Source of the DNA: Limnohabitans_A sp048020265 | GTDB lineage: Bacteria > Pseudomonadota > Gammaproteobacteria > Burkholderiales > Burkholderiaceae_C | NCBI RefSeq assembly: GCF_048020265.1 | Contig: NZ_CP171843.1 | Span: forward strand, 2,170,001 to 2,234,000 | Direction: 5' to 3' | Length of the DNA stretch: 64,000 nt | Part shown: piece after piece, positions 34,397 to 43,384 of the stretch | Layout: the number at the start of each line of letters is the position of its first letter | How positions within the stretch are numbered: the stretch's first letter is position 1 | The notes under the pieces: model-generated | The model's input: only the letters and a program-made list of their open reading frames with translations | What the model was told of the DNA's origin: nothing | Database searches by the model: none | Position numbers and translations under genes: made by a program

Positions 34397-35608
34397 TCAG
34401 CTCGCGTGACGAACCGCGCGCAACTTGACCGAGAAGTCACGTAAAGCAGCAATACCGCTTTCTTCGGCGCGGCGGCACCAAGCCTGCAAATCAGCGGCCA
34501 GTTGCTCGCGTGAGTGCGAAGTGTTCAGCCAAATCTGGCTGAGCTCTTCACGCATTTGCACCATTTTGTCGAGCACGGGGCTCGCGGCGCGGGCTTGCTT
34601 GAGCTGGGCTTGAGCAGACGCGGGCACTTTGGCCGCATCGCGGTGCAACCAGCGTTGCGCCGTCTTCAGGGCATGGGCATCCAGTTTGATCTTGCTGGCT
34701 TCCTGCTGCATGACGGTTTTCACGTTACGGGCGTAACCGGCCATCACCTCGTAGCGGTTAGCGATCAGGGCTTCCAGCGTCTTCTCGTCGGCCACAGGGC
34801 GTATGTCACCATAAGCCAAGCGGGGCGGCGTCTTCTTGACGGTGGCCAGACCCAGGGTTTCCAGGGTGCGAATGTACAACCAGCCGATGTCGAACTCGTA
34901 AGGCTTGACCGACAACTTGGCCGATGTGGGGTAGGTGTGGTGGTTGTTGTGCAACTCTTCGCCACCAATCAGGATGCCCCAGGGCGAAATGTTGGTGCTG
35001 GCGTCGTGCGCCTCAAAGTTGCGGTAACCCCAGAAGTGGGCCGCACCGTTGATGATGCCCGCTGCCGTGATCGGGATCCAGGCCATTTGAACCGCCCAGA
35101 CCGTCAGGCCCAAGAAACCGAACAAGGCCACGTCGATGATCAACATCAACGCCACACCTTGCCAGGAAAAGCGGGTGTACAAGTTGCGCTCGATCCAGTC
35201 GTCGGGTGTGCCGTGACCATAGCGCTGCAAGGTTTCCTTGTTCTTGGATTCCTTGCGGTACAGCTCGGCACCCGTCAACAACACGGTCTTGATGCCGTGC
35301 ACATGGGGGCTGTGAGGGTCTTCGGCTTGCTCGCACTTGGCGTGGTGCTTGCGGTGGATGGCCGCCCACTCCTTGGTCACCTGGCCGGTAGTCAGCCACA
35401 GCCAGAAACGGAAAAAGTGCGAGGGAATGGCGTGCAGGTCCAAGGCGCGGTGCGCCTGGTGACGGTGCAGGAAAATCGTGACGCTGGCGATGGTGATGTG
35501 GGTCAGGACCAAGGTGATCAACACCATTTGCCACCAAGCCAAATCAAACAGACCGTGGCCCATCCAGTGAACCACCGCATCCAAAAAAGCCCAATCAGGC
35601 AACAACAT
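34397..35608 (-). CDS. Acyl-CoA/acyl-lipid desaturase (membrane di-iron, delta-9 type)
   Basis: The protein has 403 residues. The three histidine boxes are HRHQAH (residues about 48-53), HRKHH (about 84-88) and HNNHH (about 219-223), with membrane segments between and after the first two. It inserts a double bond in fatty acyl chains using O2 and electrons from a reductase. A C-terminal helical extension of about 120 residues (from GDIRPVADEKTLEALIANRY on) is charged and cytoplasmic, and is longer than in minimal desaturases. rsmB lies 112 bp upstream on the same strand. Confidence 0.9.
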   Translation of the reverse strand: MLLPDWAFLDAVVHWMGHGLFDLAWWQMVLITLVLTHITIASVTIFLHRHQAHRALDLHAIPSHFFRFWLWLTTGQVTKEWAAIHRKHHAKCEQAEDPHSPHVHGIKTVLLTGAELYRKESKNKETLQRYGHGTPDDWIERNLYTRFSWQGVALMLIIDVALFGFLGLTVWAVQMAWIPITAAGIINGAAHFWGYRNFEAHDASTNISPWGILIGGEELHNNHHTYPTSAKLSVKPYEFDIGWLYIRTLETLGLATVKKTPPRLAYGDIRPVADEKTLEALIANRYEVMAGYARNVKTVMQQEASKIKLDAHALKTAQRWLHRDAAKVPASAQAQLKQARAASPVLDKMVQMREELSQIWLNTSHSREQLAADLQAWCRRAEESGIAALRDFSVKLRAVRHAS

Positions 35609-35720
35609 GAGTCTGTCTTTCTACAGGCGCCTGAATTCAGGCAATTTCTCGATTTTAAGTTTGCCGGCCTAAAAAGGACAGCGTTTTCGACCGATGTCGG
35701 CTGTTACAAGTTAAAAAGTA

Positions 35721-37019
35721 TTACTTTTTAACCCAGGCTGCGGCAAAAAACCCATCTGTGGCATGGCGATGGGGCCACAGCCTCAGGAATGTGCCGGCTG
35801 GCGGAGCATCGGGGTGGGCATCGCCCGATGGGGCCGGTGAGCACAGGCTGGCGGCGTGGGGCACTTTGAGCCTGTCGAGCTCTTGGGCCACATTCAAAGG
35901 GACAAAGTCCGGGTTGACGGCACTGAAAACTTGCGCGATCAACTCGTTTTCCTCGGGCAACACGCTGCAGGTGGCATACACCAAGCGGCCGCCCGACTTG
36001 ACCATCCGGGAAGCACTTTGCAGGATGGCTTGCTGCTTTTCAGTCAGCTCTTGCACAGCTTGGGGCTTTTGCCGCCACTTCAAGTCGGGATTACGGCGCA
36101 AGGTGCCCAGACCCGAACACGGGGCATCGACCAGCACGCGGTCAATCTTGCCCGCCAGGCGTTTCACGCGTTCGTCGCGCTCGTGCGCAATGGCCGCCGG
36201 GTGCACATTCGACAAGCCGCTGCGGGCCATGCGGGGTTTGAGCGCGTCCAGGCGGTGGCCCGACACGTCAAAGGCATACAAGCGACCGGTGCTGCGCATG
36301 GCCGCGCCCAGCGCCAGCGTTTTGCCGCCCGCGCCGGCACAAAAGTCCACCACCATCTCGCCCCGGTGCGCGTCCACCAGCAAGGCCAGCAACTGCGATC
36401 CCTCGTCCTGCACTTCAATCGCGCCCCGAGTGAAGGCATCGGTTTTTTGCAAAGCAGGTTTGCCTTGCAGGCGCAGGCCCCAAGGCGAGTAAGGCGTGGG
36501 CTCGGAAGCGATGCCCGCTTGCGCCAGCTCTTTCTGGATGTCGCTGCGCTTGGCTTGGAGCGTGTTCACGCGCAGGTCCAGCGTGCCGGGCTGCTGCAAA
36601 TGCTCAGCCAAGTCCCAAAAATCCTCGCCCAACTGGGCTTGCAGGGCTTGCGCCATCCAGTCGGGCAGGTTGTGACGGTGCGGGGCCATCAAGGCGTCCG
36701 CCGGGATGGCATCACAAGTGGCCAGCCATTTTTTCTCGGTGTCGTTCAGGGCTGAGGCCAAAAAATCACGCGGACCGAAAAAGCCCAAAATCGCCAGCTT
36801 GCGCTCTTTGGCGCCCGAGCCCGAGCGGGCCAGCTGCTCAAACAGCAGCTTTTTGCGCAGCACGGCAAAAGCGGTTTCGGCCAAAGTGGCACGTTCACGG
36901 GGGCCCAGCGAGCGGTGTTCGCGGAAATAGCGCGACACCACAGCGTCGGCGGGATGTTCAAATTGGAGGACCAGCCTGACCAGATCGGCGCAGGCGTCTA
37001 AAAGGGCTTTTGGATGCAT
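35721..37019 (-). CDS. rsmB: 16S rRNA m5C methyltransferase, RsmB/RsmF (NOL1/NOP2/Sun) family
   Basis: The protein has 432 residues from ATG 37019 (MHPKALLDACADLVRLVL); ATG 37037 is an alternative. An N-terminal helical region is followed by a SAM-binding domain with VVDFCAGAGGKTLALGAAM (motif I), VLVDAPCSGLGTLRRNPD (motif IV, with one catalytic Cys) and LVYATCSVLPEENE (motif VI, with the second Cys). The N-terminal NusB-like part is divergent from classical RsmB, so RsmB is the best but not certain name. It is divergent from the DUF1653 gene. Confidence 0.85.
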   Translation of the reverse strand: MHPKALLDACADLVRLVLQFEHPADAVVSRYFREHRSLGPRERATLAETAFAVLRKKLLFEQLARSGSGAKERKLAILGFFGPRDFLASALNDTEKKWLATCDAIPADALMAPHRHNLPDWMAQALQAQLGEDFWDLAEHLQQPGTLDLRVNTLQAKRSDIQKELAQAGIASEPTPYSPWGLRLQGKPALQKTDAFTRGAIEVQDEGSQLLALLVDAHRGEMVVDFCAGAGGKTLALGAAMRSTGRLYAFDVSGHRLDALKPRMARSGLSNVHPAAIAHERDERVKRLAGKIDRVLVDAPCSGLGTLRRNPDLKWRQKPQAVQELTEKQQAILQSASRMVKSGGRLVYATCSVLPEENELIAQVFSAVNPDFVPLNVAQELDRLKVPHAASLCSPAPSGDAHPDAPPAGTFLRLWPHRHATDGFFAAAWVKK

Positions 37020-37072
37020 AGGGGCGTATTGTCCCATTCCGCTGGCCCGTCTCAAACCTCAAGCACAAAGCC

Positions 37073-37309
37073 ATGACCGAAGATTTGCCACCCCTGATCG
37101 AAACGCCCCAAGGTCTGTACCGCCATTACAAAGGCGGCCAATACCGCGTGCTGGGCACCGTGCGCCACAGCGAAGACCTGCAGCCCATGACGCTGTACCA
37201 GGCGCTCTATGGCAAGCAAGGCCTGTGGGTCAGGCCTGCGGCCATGTTTACCGAAGTTGCCGAGTTCAATGGAAAAGTGCAACCGCGCTTTGAACGCATC
37301 GGCGATTAA
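37073..37309 (+). CDS. DUF1653 domain-containing protein
   Basis: This 78-residue protein is almost entirely the DUF1653 domain: GLYRHYKGGQYRVLGTVRHSEDLQPMTLYQALYG, then WVRPAAMFTEVAEFNGKVQPRF. The family is widespread and its function is unknown; the tryptophan/tyrosine-rich beta fold suggests ligand or peptide binding. It ends tail to tail with purN with a four-base overlap at 37306-37309. Confidence 0.88.
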   Translation: MTEDLPPLIETPQGLYRHYKGGQYRVLGTVRHSEDLQPMTLYQALYGKQGLWVRPAAMFTEVAEFNGKVQPRFERIGD

Positions 37310-37881
37310 GCCAAAAACTGAGCAATCGCCTGCGGATAAATCAGGTGCTCTTGGCTGAGCACACGCGCCGCCAAAGTATCAGGGGTGTCGTCCGGTAGCA
37401 CTGGCACCACCGCCTGCGCCAGGATGCTGCCATGGTCCAGCTCGGCTGTGACCTGGTGCACCGTGGCCCCGGCAAAGCGGCAGCCGGCGTCGATCGCCCT
37501 CTGATGCGTGTTCAGGCCCGGGAAGGCGGGCAACAAGGACGGGTGGATGTTGAGCAAGCGCCCGGCATAGTGCGCCACAAAACCGGGGGTCACGATGCGC
37601 ATGAAGCCCGCCAGCACCACCAAAGCGGGCGCGTGCCGGTCGATCTCGGCCATGAGCGCCGCATCAAAGTCTTCGCGGCTGGCAAAGGCCTTGTGGTCGA
37701 GCACCTGGGTCGCGATGCCGTGGTCTTGGGCGAAAGCCAGGCCCGGGGCATCGGCCCGGTTGCTGAGCACGGCAGCCACCCGGGCGTTCAAGCGTTGGGC
37801 CCAGCGGCCCTGCTCTGAGGCACGCACGATCGCAGCCATGTTGGAGCCCGAGCCCGAAATCAGAATGACGATGTTTCTCAT
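37306..37881 (-). CDS. purN: Phosphoribosylglycinamide formyltransferase (PurN)
   Basis: The protein has 191 residues from ATG 37881. It starts MRNIVILISGSGSNMAAIV. The catalytic residues are Asn 111 and His 113 in NIHPSLLPAFPGLN and Asp 149 in ELDHGSILAQ. It transfers formyl from 10-formyl-tetrahydrofolate to GAR in purine synthesis. Full length for the family; stands alone. Confidence 0.95.
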   Translation of the reverse strand: MRNIVILISGSGSNMAAIVRASEQGRWAQRLNARVAAVLSNRADAPGLAFAQDHGIATQVLDHKAFASREDFDAALMAEIDRHAPALVVLAGFMRIVTPGFVAHYAGRLLNIHPSLLPAFPGLNTHQRAIDAGCRFAGATVHQVTAELDHGSILAQAVVPVLPDDTPDTLAARVLSQEHLIYPQAIAQFLA

Positions 37882-37999
37882 GAAGGGTTGGATTATCCCT
37901 GCAGGCCCCGGGTCTGCCGACATTTGTCGCACCAAGGACATGCCGGATCGGCCTGCGCGTGATAAAAAGCACGGTCGTTTGATTTTGAGAGAAAACCCC

Positions 38000-39181
38000 A
38001 TGGATTTGGCATTCACCCCCGAAGAGCTCGCTTTCCGCGACGAGATCCGCACCTGGGTCAAGGCAAATTTGCCCACTGACATTTCGCACAAAGTGCACAA
38101 TGCCATGCGCCTGACGCGTGACGACATGCAGCGCTGGGCCAAGATTTTGGGCAAAAAAGGCTGGCTGGGTTGGGGCTGGCCCACGCAGTTTGGCGGCCCG
38201 GGCTGGACCGCCGTGCAAAAACATTTGTTCGAAGAAGAATGCGCCCTGGCGGGTGCCCCCCGCGTCGTGCCTTTTGGCCCGGTGATGGTGGCCCCCGTGA
38301 TCATGGCTTTTGGCAACGCCGAGCAGCAAAAGCGGTTTTTGCCCGGCATCGCCAGCGGCGAAGTGTGGTGGAGCCAGGGCTACAGCGAGCCGGGCTCCGG
38401 CTCGGACCTGGCGTCGCTCAAAACCCGCGCCGAGCGCGTGGGCGACAAATACATCGTCAACGGCCAGAAAACCTGGACCACCCTGGGCCAATACGGCGAG
38501 TGGATCTTCTGCCTGGTGCGCACCAGCACCGAAGGTAAACCCCAGACCGGCATCTCGTTCTTGCTGATCGACATGAAGTCGCCCGGCATCACCGTGCGCC
38601 CCATCAAGCTGCTGGATGGCGAGTGCGAAGTCAACGAAGTCTGGTTTGACAACGTCGAAGTGCCCGCCGAAAACCTGATCGGCGAAGAAAACAAAGGCTG
38701 GAACTACGCCAAACACCTGCTGGCCCACGAGCGCACCAACATCGCCGACGTGAACCGCGCCAAGCGTGAGCTCGAGCGCTTGAAGCGCATCGCCAAAACC
38801 GAAGGCGTGTACGACGACATGCGTTTCCGTGACGAGATCGCCAAGCTCGAAGTCGACATCGTGGCGCTGGAGATGCTGGTGCTGCGCGTCTTGTCGGCCG
38901 AAAAATCCGGCAAAAACTCGCTCGACATCGCAGGCCTCTTGAAGATCAAGGGCAGCGAGATCCAGCAACGCTACACCGAGCTGATGATGCAAGCCGCAGG
39001 CCCCTTTGCCCTGCCCTTCATCTTCGAAGCCATGGACGCAGGCTGGCAGGGCAACTTCCCCGGCGGCACGCTGGCCAACGCCCCTCTAGCCGCCAACTAC
39101 TTCAACATGCGCAAGACCACCATTTACGGCGGCAGCAACGAAGTGCAACGCAACATCGTCGCCCAGACAGTTCTGGGTTAA
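38000..39181 (+). CDS. pimC: Acyl-CoA dehydrogenase, pimeloyl-CoA dehydrogenase large-subunit type
   Basis: The protein has 393 residues from ATG 38000 (MDLAFTPEELAFRDEIRTWV), with GAGAG upstream. Acyl-CoA dehydrogenase N, middle and C domains are all present: GWPTQFGGPGWTAVQKHLFEEE, the FAD/substrate loop QGYSEPGSGSDLASLKTRAE, WTTLGQYGEW, and the C-terminal TTIYGGSNEVQRNIVAQTVLG. It matches the large subunit of the heterodimeric PimCD-like enzymes that oxidise pimeloyl-CoA or other dicarboxylyl/branched acyl-CoAs. The small subunit follows ten bases later. The symbol follows family usage; no pim cluster is around, so the real substrate is open. Confidence 0.85.
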   Translation: MDLAFTPEELAFRDEIRTWVKANLPTDISHKVHNAMRLTRDDMQRWAKILGKKGWLGWGWPTQFGGPGWTAVQKHLFEEECALAGAPRVVPFGPVMVAPVIMAFGNAEQQKRFLPGIASGEVWWSQGYSEPGSGSDLASLKTRAERVGDKYIVNGQKTWTTLGQYGEWIFCLVRTSTEGKPQTGISFLLIDMKSPGITVRPIKLLDGECEVNEVWFDNVEVPAENLIGEENKGWNYAKHLLAHERTNIADVNRAKRELERLKRIAKTEGVYDDMRFRDEIAKLEVDIVALEMLVLRVLSAEKSGKNSLDIAGLLKIKGSEIQQRYTELMMQAAGPFALPFIFEAMDAGWQGNFPGGTLANAPLAANYFNMRKTTIYGGSNEVQRNIVAQTVLG

Positions 39182-39191
39182 GGAGACACAC

Positions 39192-40307
39192 ATGGATTTC
39201 GATTTTTCTGACGACCAGGAACAACTGCGCGATGCGGTACGCAAATGGGTGGACAAGGGCTATGACTTTGACCGCCGCCGCGCCATCGTCGCTGCAGGCG
39301 GTTTTTACCGGGCTGCCTACGGCGAAATGGCCGAGCTGGGCCTGACGGGTCTGTACGTGAGCGAGGAGCACGGCGGGATGGGCATGGGCCCGACCGAAGC
39401 CATGGTCGCCATGGAAGAGCTCGGCCGTGGCATCGTGCTCGAACCCCTGACCCAAACCCTGATCTGCAGCGCCACACTGCAAACCCACGCCCCTGCAGCC
39501 CTGCAAGCCGCTTGGTTGCCGCGTATCGCGGCAGGCGAGGCCATCGTGGTGCTGGCACAGCTAGAACGCGGTGCCCGTTATCAGCTGGGCCGCTGCGCGG
39601 CGCAAGCCACCGAATCGAACGGTGCATGGTCGGTGACCGGCACCAAGAGCGTGGTGGCTGTGGGTGACCAGGCCGATGCCTTCGTGGTGCCCGCCACCGT
39701 GAACGGCCAGATCGCCCTGTTTTTGGTGGAGCGCAGCGCCAGCGGTGTGAGCACCCAGGCCTACGGCACGCAAGACGGCACACGCGCTGCCGAAGTGGTG
39801 ATGAGCCAAGCCCCCGCGCAGCTGATCACCCTGAACGGCCTGAGCGCTTTGGAAGAAGCCGTGGACATCGGCATCGCCTGCACCTGCGCCGAAGCCGTGG
39901 GCGTGATGGACAAAACCATGGCCATCACCGTGGACTACATGAACACGCGCAAGCAGTTTGGTGTGGCGATTGCCAGCTTCCAGGCCCTGCGCCACCGCGT
40001 GGCCGACATGAAGATGCAGCTGGAGCTGGGCCGCTCGATGAGCTACTACGCCAGCCTCAAGCTGCACGCGCCTGCTGACGAACGCCGCCGAGCCTTGGCC
40101 CGTGCCAAGTATCAGCTGGGCGTGTCCATGCGCTTCATCGGTCAGCAAGCGGTGCAGCTGCACGGCGGCATTGCCGTCACCGACGAGTACATCGTGAGCC
40201 ATTACTTCAAGAAATTGACGCAGCTGGACATGACCTTTGGTGACACCCTGCACCAGCTGGGCGAAGTGTCTGCCCGCATGCAGGAGACGGCAGGCGTGTT
40301 CGCCTGA
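39192..40307 (+). CDS. pimD: Acyl-CoA dehydrogenase, pimeloyl-CoA dehydrogenase small-subunit type
   Basis: The protein has 371 residues with AAGGAG seven bases before the ATG. It starts MDFDFSDDQEQLRDAVRKWVD and has GLTGLYVSEEHGGMGMGPTEAMVAMEELGRG, a reduced flavin loop, and C-terminal FGVAIASFQALRHRVADMKM with QLHGGIAVTDEYIVSHYFKK. Such small subunits pair with the preceding large subunit. A GCGAAGCG-loop hairpin follows 31 bp after the stop. Confidence 0.85.
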   Translation: MDFDFSDDQEQLRDAVRKWVDKGYDFDRRRAIVAAGGFYRAAYGEMAELGLTGLYVSEEHGGMGMGPTEAMVAMEELGRGIVLEPLTQTLICSATLQTHAPAALQAAWLPRIAAGEAIVVLAQLERGARYQLGRCAAQATESNGAWSVTGTKSVVAVGDQADAFVVPATVNGQIALFLVERSASGVSTQAYGTQDGTRAAEVVMSQAPAQLITLNGLSALEEAVDIGIACTCAEAVGVMDKTMAITVDYMNTRKQFGVAIASFQALRHRVADMKMQLELGRSMSYYASLKLHAPADERRRALARAKYQLGVSMRFIGQQAVQLHGGIAVTDEYIVSHYFKKLTQLDMTFGDTLHQLGEVSARMQETAGVFA

Positions 40308-40337
40308 AACTAAAGGCCTGTGAACCTGAGCAAGATG

Positions 40338-40405
40338 GGAGGGCAGCGCGGGTCAGGCGATGTGGCAAAGCGAAGCGCCTCTGAGCCCGAAACGCGCTGC
40401 CCTCC
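40338..40405 (+). repeat. GCGAAGCG-loop hairpin element, copy B (after acyl-CoA dehydrogenase)
   Basis: A 13-bp perfect stem, GGAGGGCAGCGCG (40338-40350) / CGCGCTGCCCTCC (40393-40405), is followed inward by partly paired GGTCAG...CTGAGCCC. The 26-nt core at 40359-40384 is identical to that of copy A. The arms share no sequence with the other copies beyond being GC-rich. The rest of the gap to 40481 holds nothing I can name. Confidence 0.85.
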
Positions 40406-40481
40406 TACCTAGCGGCCCAACACCAGAATCGTCTGGATGAGCCACCCATCAACAAGGCACCGAGAGGGGCCATTTTGATGC

Positions 40482-41369
40482 TCACTCCGCCTCCCGCACC
40501 CGCAAAAAAGAAGCAAATCGCGGCAAGCCCGAGGGCGTGCGCTCGCGGTAGCGGTAAGTGACCCAAGCCCCCAGGGGCGGCGGTTTGCGACGCAGCGCGT
40601 CGCTCAGGCCCGCGCCCAATGCAAAGCGCTGACCCGAGGGCATCTGCAGCAGCAAAGCCCCCGTCATGCCCGCCAAACGCCCTTTGCCCTGCTGATGGCC
40701 CACCACCAAAGCTTCTTCGTCAGGCTCGGGTTTGAGCTTGTACAACGCGTCTGTTCGGCCTGGCCGCCATAAGGCATCGGCGCGGTGCAGCATCAAGCCC
40801 TCGCCACCTTGGCGTACCGTCTCCTGCAAAAACGCTTGCAAAGCACGGGCGTCTTTCACTTCGCGCTGCGCCACCGGCATCAGCCAGGGCTGTTGCACCT
40901 GCGCCAAGATCGACTGCACAAAAGCCACCCGCTGCGCAAACGGGGCGGCATGGCCAGGGGCATCAAACACCAGGTATTTCACGGTCCGCCAGGCCTCGTC
41001 ATCGGGCTCGATCTGGCGCACCACGCCCGAGAGCCGGTCAAAGGCCCCGCGGCCCATCCACAACTCGCCGTCGAGTGGAATCCGAGGTAACGCCGACAAG
41101 AACCAGGCAGGAGCTGCAATCACCCGGCCGCTGCGAAAGCGCAAGACCTGCCCATCCCAGACGGCACGAACGCCATCGAATTTTTCACTCACCCAAAAGC
41201 CTTGCGGGGAATGTGCAAGGGGCCAGGGCAATGCCAGCTGAACTTGGATGGAGATGGGGGTCAGCGGATCGCCACGCACGGCAGCGGCGAACCAGGGACC
41301 GATGAACATCACCACCCAACTCTGGCGCCGCGATAAGCCGCGCACCGTGTTCAAGACTTGTGCTTGCAT
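40482..41369 (-). CDS. Minimal ATP-dependent DNA ligase (LigE-type)
   Basis: The protein has 295 residues. The adenylation motif I is SEKFDGVRA (lysine nucleophile near residue 63), motif III DGELWMG, motif IV EGLMLHR and motif V YKLKPEPDEEA. A short OB-fold follows from about 215. It has no extra DNA-binding domain, as in the LigE group of Neisseria and Haemophilus, which is exported and is linked with DNA uptake or extracellular DNA. The N-terminus (RQSWVVMFIGPWFAAAVRG) is hydrophobic enough to be a signal sequence or anchor. Confidence 0.88.
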   Translation of the reverse strand: MQAQVLNTVRGLSRRQSWVVMFIGPWFAAAVRGDPLTPISIQVQLALPWPLAHSPQGFWVSEKFDGVRAVWDGQVLRFRSGRVIAAPAWFLSALPRIPLDGELWMGRGAFDRLSGVVRQIEPDDEAWRTVKYLVFDAPGHAAPFAQRVAFVQSILAQVQQPWLMPVAQREVKDARALQAFLQETVRQGGEGLMLHRADALWRPGRTDALYKLKPEPDEEALVVGHQQGKGRLAGMTGALLLQMPSGQRFALGAGLSDALRRKPPPLGAWVTYRYRERTPSGLPRFASFLRVREAE

Positions 41370-41475
41370 GCTGTGTCTCCCTGAGGGCTCCAGGCGCTTG
41401 CGCCTTGGGCCTTTTGTTTTCAGGAGTTCATGATGCGTCGCTTTGGCAAGCTGCGCAAGCGAAAAACCAACGAGT

Positions 41476-42045
41476 TCAGGCCATCAAGCGCGAATTCTTG
41501 GGGACATGTGCCATCAAAAACGCCATCTGGTCACTCAGAATGCGGCGGTTGCGTAGGATGAAGTCTTCCCACAGGCTGGGCACATAGGGCGCGTACAGCA
41601 AAGGCATCTTGGCTTGTTCGGGCGTGCGGCTGCTTTTGCGGTGGTTGCAGGAGCGGCAAGCCGTGACCACGTTCATCCAGTGGTCAGGCCCGTTTTGGCA
41701 CAGGGGCACGATGTGCTCGCGGGTCAACACCGACTCGTGGAAATGCCCGCCGCAATACGCGCACAGATTGCGGTCGCGCACAAACAGTTTGGTGTTGGTG
41801 AGGCCCGGGCGCATGTCAAACGGGTTGATGCGGGGCACGCCCTGGGTGCCGATGATGCTGTTGACGGTGATGATGGATTGCTGCCCGGTGAGCGCGTTGT
41901 GTCCGCCATGAAAAACGGCCACTTGCTGACCCGCTTCCCAACGCACCTCGTCTGCCGCGTAGTGCGTGACCGCCTGCTCCAGCGTGATCCACGATTGCGG
42001 CAAGCCTTGGGCCGAGAGTTTCAAAACCTTCACAGACGCCTCCAT
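41476..42045 (-). CDS. HNH endonuclease domain protein
   Basis: The protein has 189 residues from ATG 42045; a GTG at 42072 would add nine. It has an HNH fold with zinc-binding pairs LCAYCGG and ACRSCNHRK around the catalytic region ESVLTREHIVPLCQNGPDHWMNVV (H, N and H in order). Such stand-alone HNH proteins are common in Burkholderiales chromosomes and their biological role is unclear. It is divergent from ribF and on the same strand as the LigE-type ligase 106 bp downstream; that short gap shows nothing else. Confidence 0.85.
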   Translation of the reverse strand: MEASVKVLKLSAQGLPQSWITLEQAVTHYAADEVRWEAGQQVAVFHGGHNALTGQQSIITVNSIIGTQGVPRINPFDMRPGLTNTKLFVRDRNLCAYCGGHFHESVLTREHIVPLCQNGPDHWMNVVTACRSCNHRKSSRTPEQAKMPLLYAPYVPSLWEDFILRNRRILSDQMAFLMAHVPKNSRLMA

Positions 42046-42202
42046 CCAACAGTTCAAAAAAACCACTGACACGAAAAGTTCCGTCTCGATTGGGCCCCGA
42101 GCGCTAGGGTGCCACCGCTGGGGAATCGGGCTCAGTCACAATATACCCTCTTACATTGACAAATCCGTGAAAGCTGGCGCTTGCCCAGCGCACAGGCAGG
42201 AC

Positions 42203-43252
42203 ATGAGCAGCGACATGAAGGTTTTCCGAGGCTTCCACCACCCCGACTTGGCCCCCGCTTGCGCTCTGACCATTGGCAACTTCGATGGCGTGCACCGCGG
42301 CCACCAGGCCATGCTGGCGCTCTTGCGCAGCGAAGCCGCTCACCGGGGTGTGCCCAGCTGCGTGATGACCTTCGAGCCCCACCCGCGCGACTACTTTGCC
42401 AAAGCGCTGAACAAGCCCGAGCTGGCCCCTGCCCGCATCGCCACGCTGCGCGACAAACTGCAGGAGCTCGAGCGCTGCGGCGTCGACCAGGTGGTGGTGG
42501 TGCCTTTTGATGCCCGGCTGGCCAGCCAATCGCCCCAACACTTCATCGAACAGGTGCTGGTGCAGGGCCTGGGTGTGCGCTATGTGCTGGTGGGCGACGA
42601 TTTCCGCTTTGGAGCGCAACGCGCGGGTGACTACGCGATGCTCGACGCTGCAGGCCAGCGCCTGGGCTTTGACGTGGCCCGCATGAACAGCTACGAGGTG
42701 CATGGCCTGCGCGTGTCCAGCTCAGCCGTGCGTGAAGCACTGAACCGGGGCGACCTGCCAGCTGTACAGGCACTGCTCGGTCGCCCCTACAGCATCAGCG
42801 GCCATGTGGTGCATGGGCGCAAGCTGGGCCGCGAATTGGCCGCCACCGCCGAAGGCGCAGGCGACGGCTTTCGCACCCTGAATTTGCGTTTCTCGCACTG
42901 GAAGCCTGCCGCCAGCGGCATCTTTGTGGTGCAGGTGCATGGCCTGGCCGATCAGCCCTTACGAGGCGTGGCCAATCTGGGCATCCGCCCTTCGCTGGAT
43001 CCGAATGATGTGAATGGCGGCCGCGTGCTGCTCGAGACCCACGCCTTCGACTGGCCCGCCCATCTGGGGGCCGAGGGGGGCTACGGTAAAATCATCCGCG
43101 TGGACTTGCTGCATAAATTACACGACGAGCTCAAATACGACGGTCTGGACGCCCTGACACAGGGCATTGCCAAAGACTGCGACGATGCACAAGCGTGGTT
43201 TGCCTCCCGCCATGGTGAAACCAGCCGCCAAACCACCCGCGACCGAATTTGA
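42203..43252 (+). CDS. ribF: Bifunctional riboflavin kinase/FAD synthetase
   Basis: The protein has 349 residues from ATG 42203; ATG 42215 is the alternative. The FAD synthetase part has TIGNFDGVHRGHQAML (GxxHxGH-like motif) and VSSSAVREALNRGDLPAVQALLGRPYSISGHV; the kinase part has GVANLGIRPSLDPNDVNGGRVLLETHAFDW. It makes FMN and FAD from riboflavin. I found no FMN riboswitch upstream. ileS follows after a 132-bp gap with an inverted repeat. Confidence 0.95.
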   Translation: MSSDMKVFRGFHHPDLAPACALTIGNFDGVHRGHQAMLALLRSEAAHRGVPSCVMTFEPHPRDYFAKALNKPELAPARIATLRDKLQELERCGVDQVVVVPFDARLASQSPQHFIEQVLVQGLGVRYVLVGDDFRFGAQRAGDYAMLDAAGQRLGFDVARMNSYEVHGLRVSSSAVREALNRGDLPAVQALLGRPYSISGHVVHGRKLGRELAATAEGAGDGFRTLNLRFSHWKPAASGIFVVQVHGLADQPLRGVANLGIRPSLDPNDVNGGRVLLETHAFDWPAHLGAEGGYGKIIRVDLLHKLHDELKYDGLDALTQGIAKDCDDAQAWFASRHGETSRQTTRDRI

Positions 43253-43275
43253 CGCTCCGGCCCTCGTTTGCTGCC

Positions 43276-43365
43276 CTTCGACAGGCTCAGGGCGAACGAC
43301 CTCCACGGCCCACCCCCTCTTGATCTCTCCGAACGGCCCGCCGCTCGGGCTGAGCTTGTCGAAGC
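43276..43365. repeat. Inverted repeat with GAGCTTGTCGAAG-type ends between ribF and ileS
   Basis: CCTTCGACAGGCTCAGGG (43277-43294) and CGGGCTGAGCTTGTCGAAG (43346-43364) are inverted partners, with CTTCGACA/TGTCGAAG as the strongest pairing. This motif type, TTCGACAAGCTCAG and its complement, is a widely scattered intergenic repeat in beta- and alphaproteobacteria. The spacer holds nothing recognisable. ileS starts 20 bp after it. Confidence 0.7.
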
Positions 43366-43384
43366 CCTCTCGACCAGACGCACC

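Noticed and set aside
42046..42202. FMN riboswitch in front of ribF
   Set aside because: I looked for the conserved RFN segments and saw none; the gap is short and contains no matching stems.
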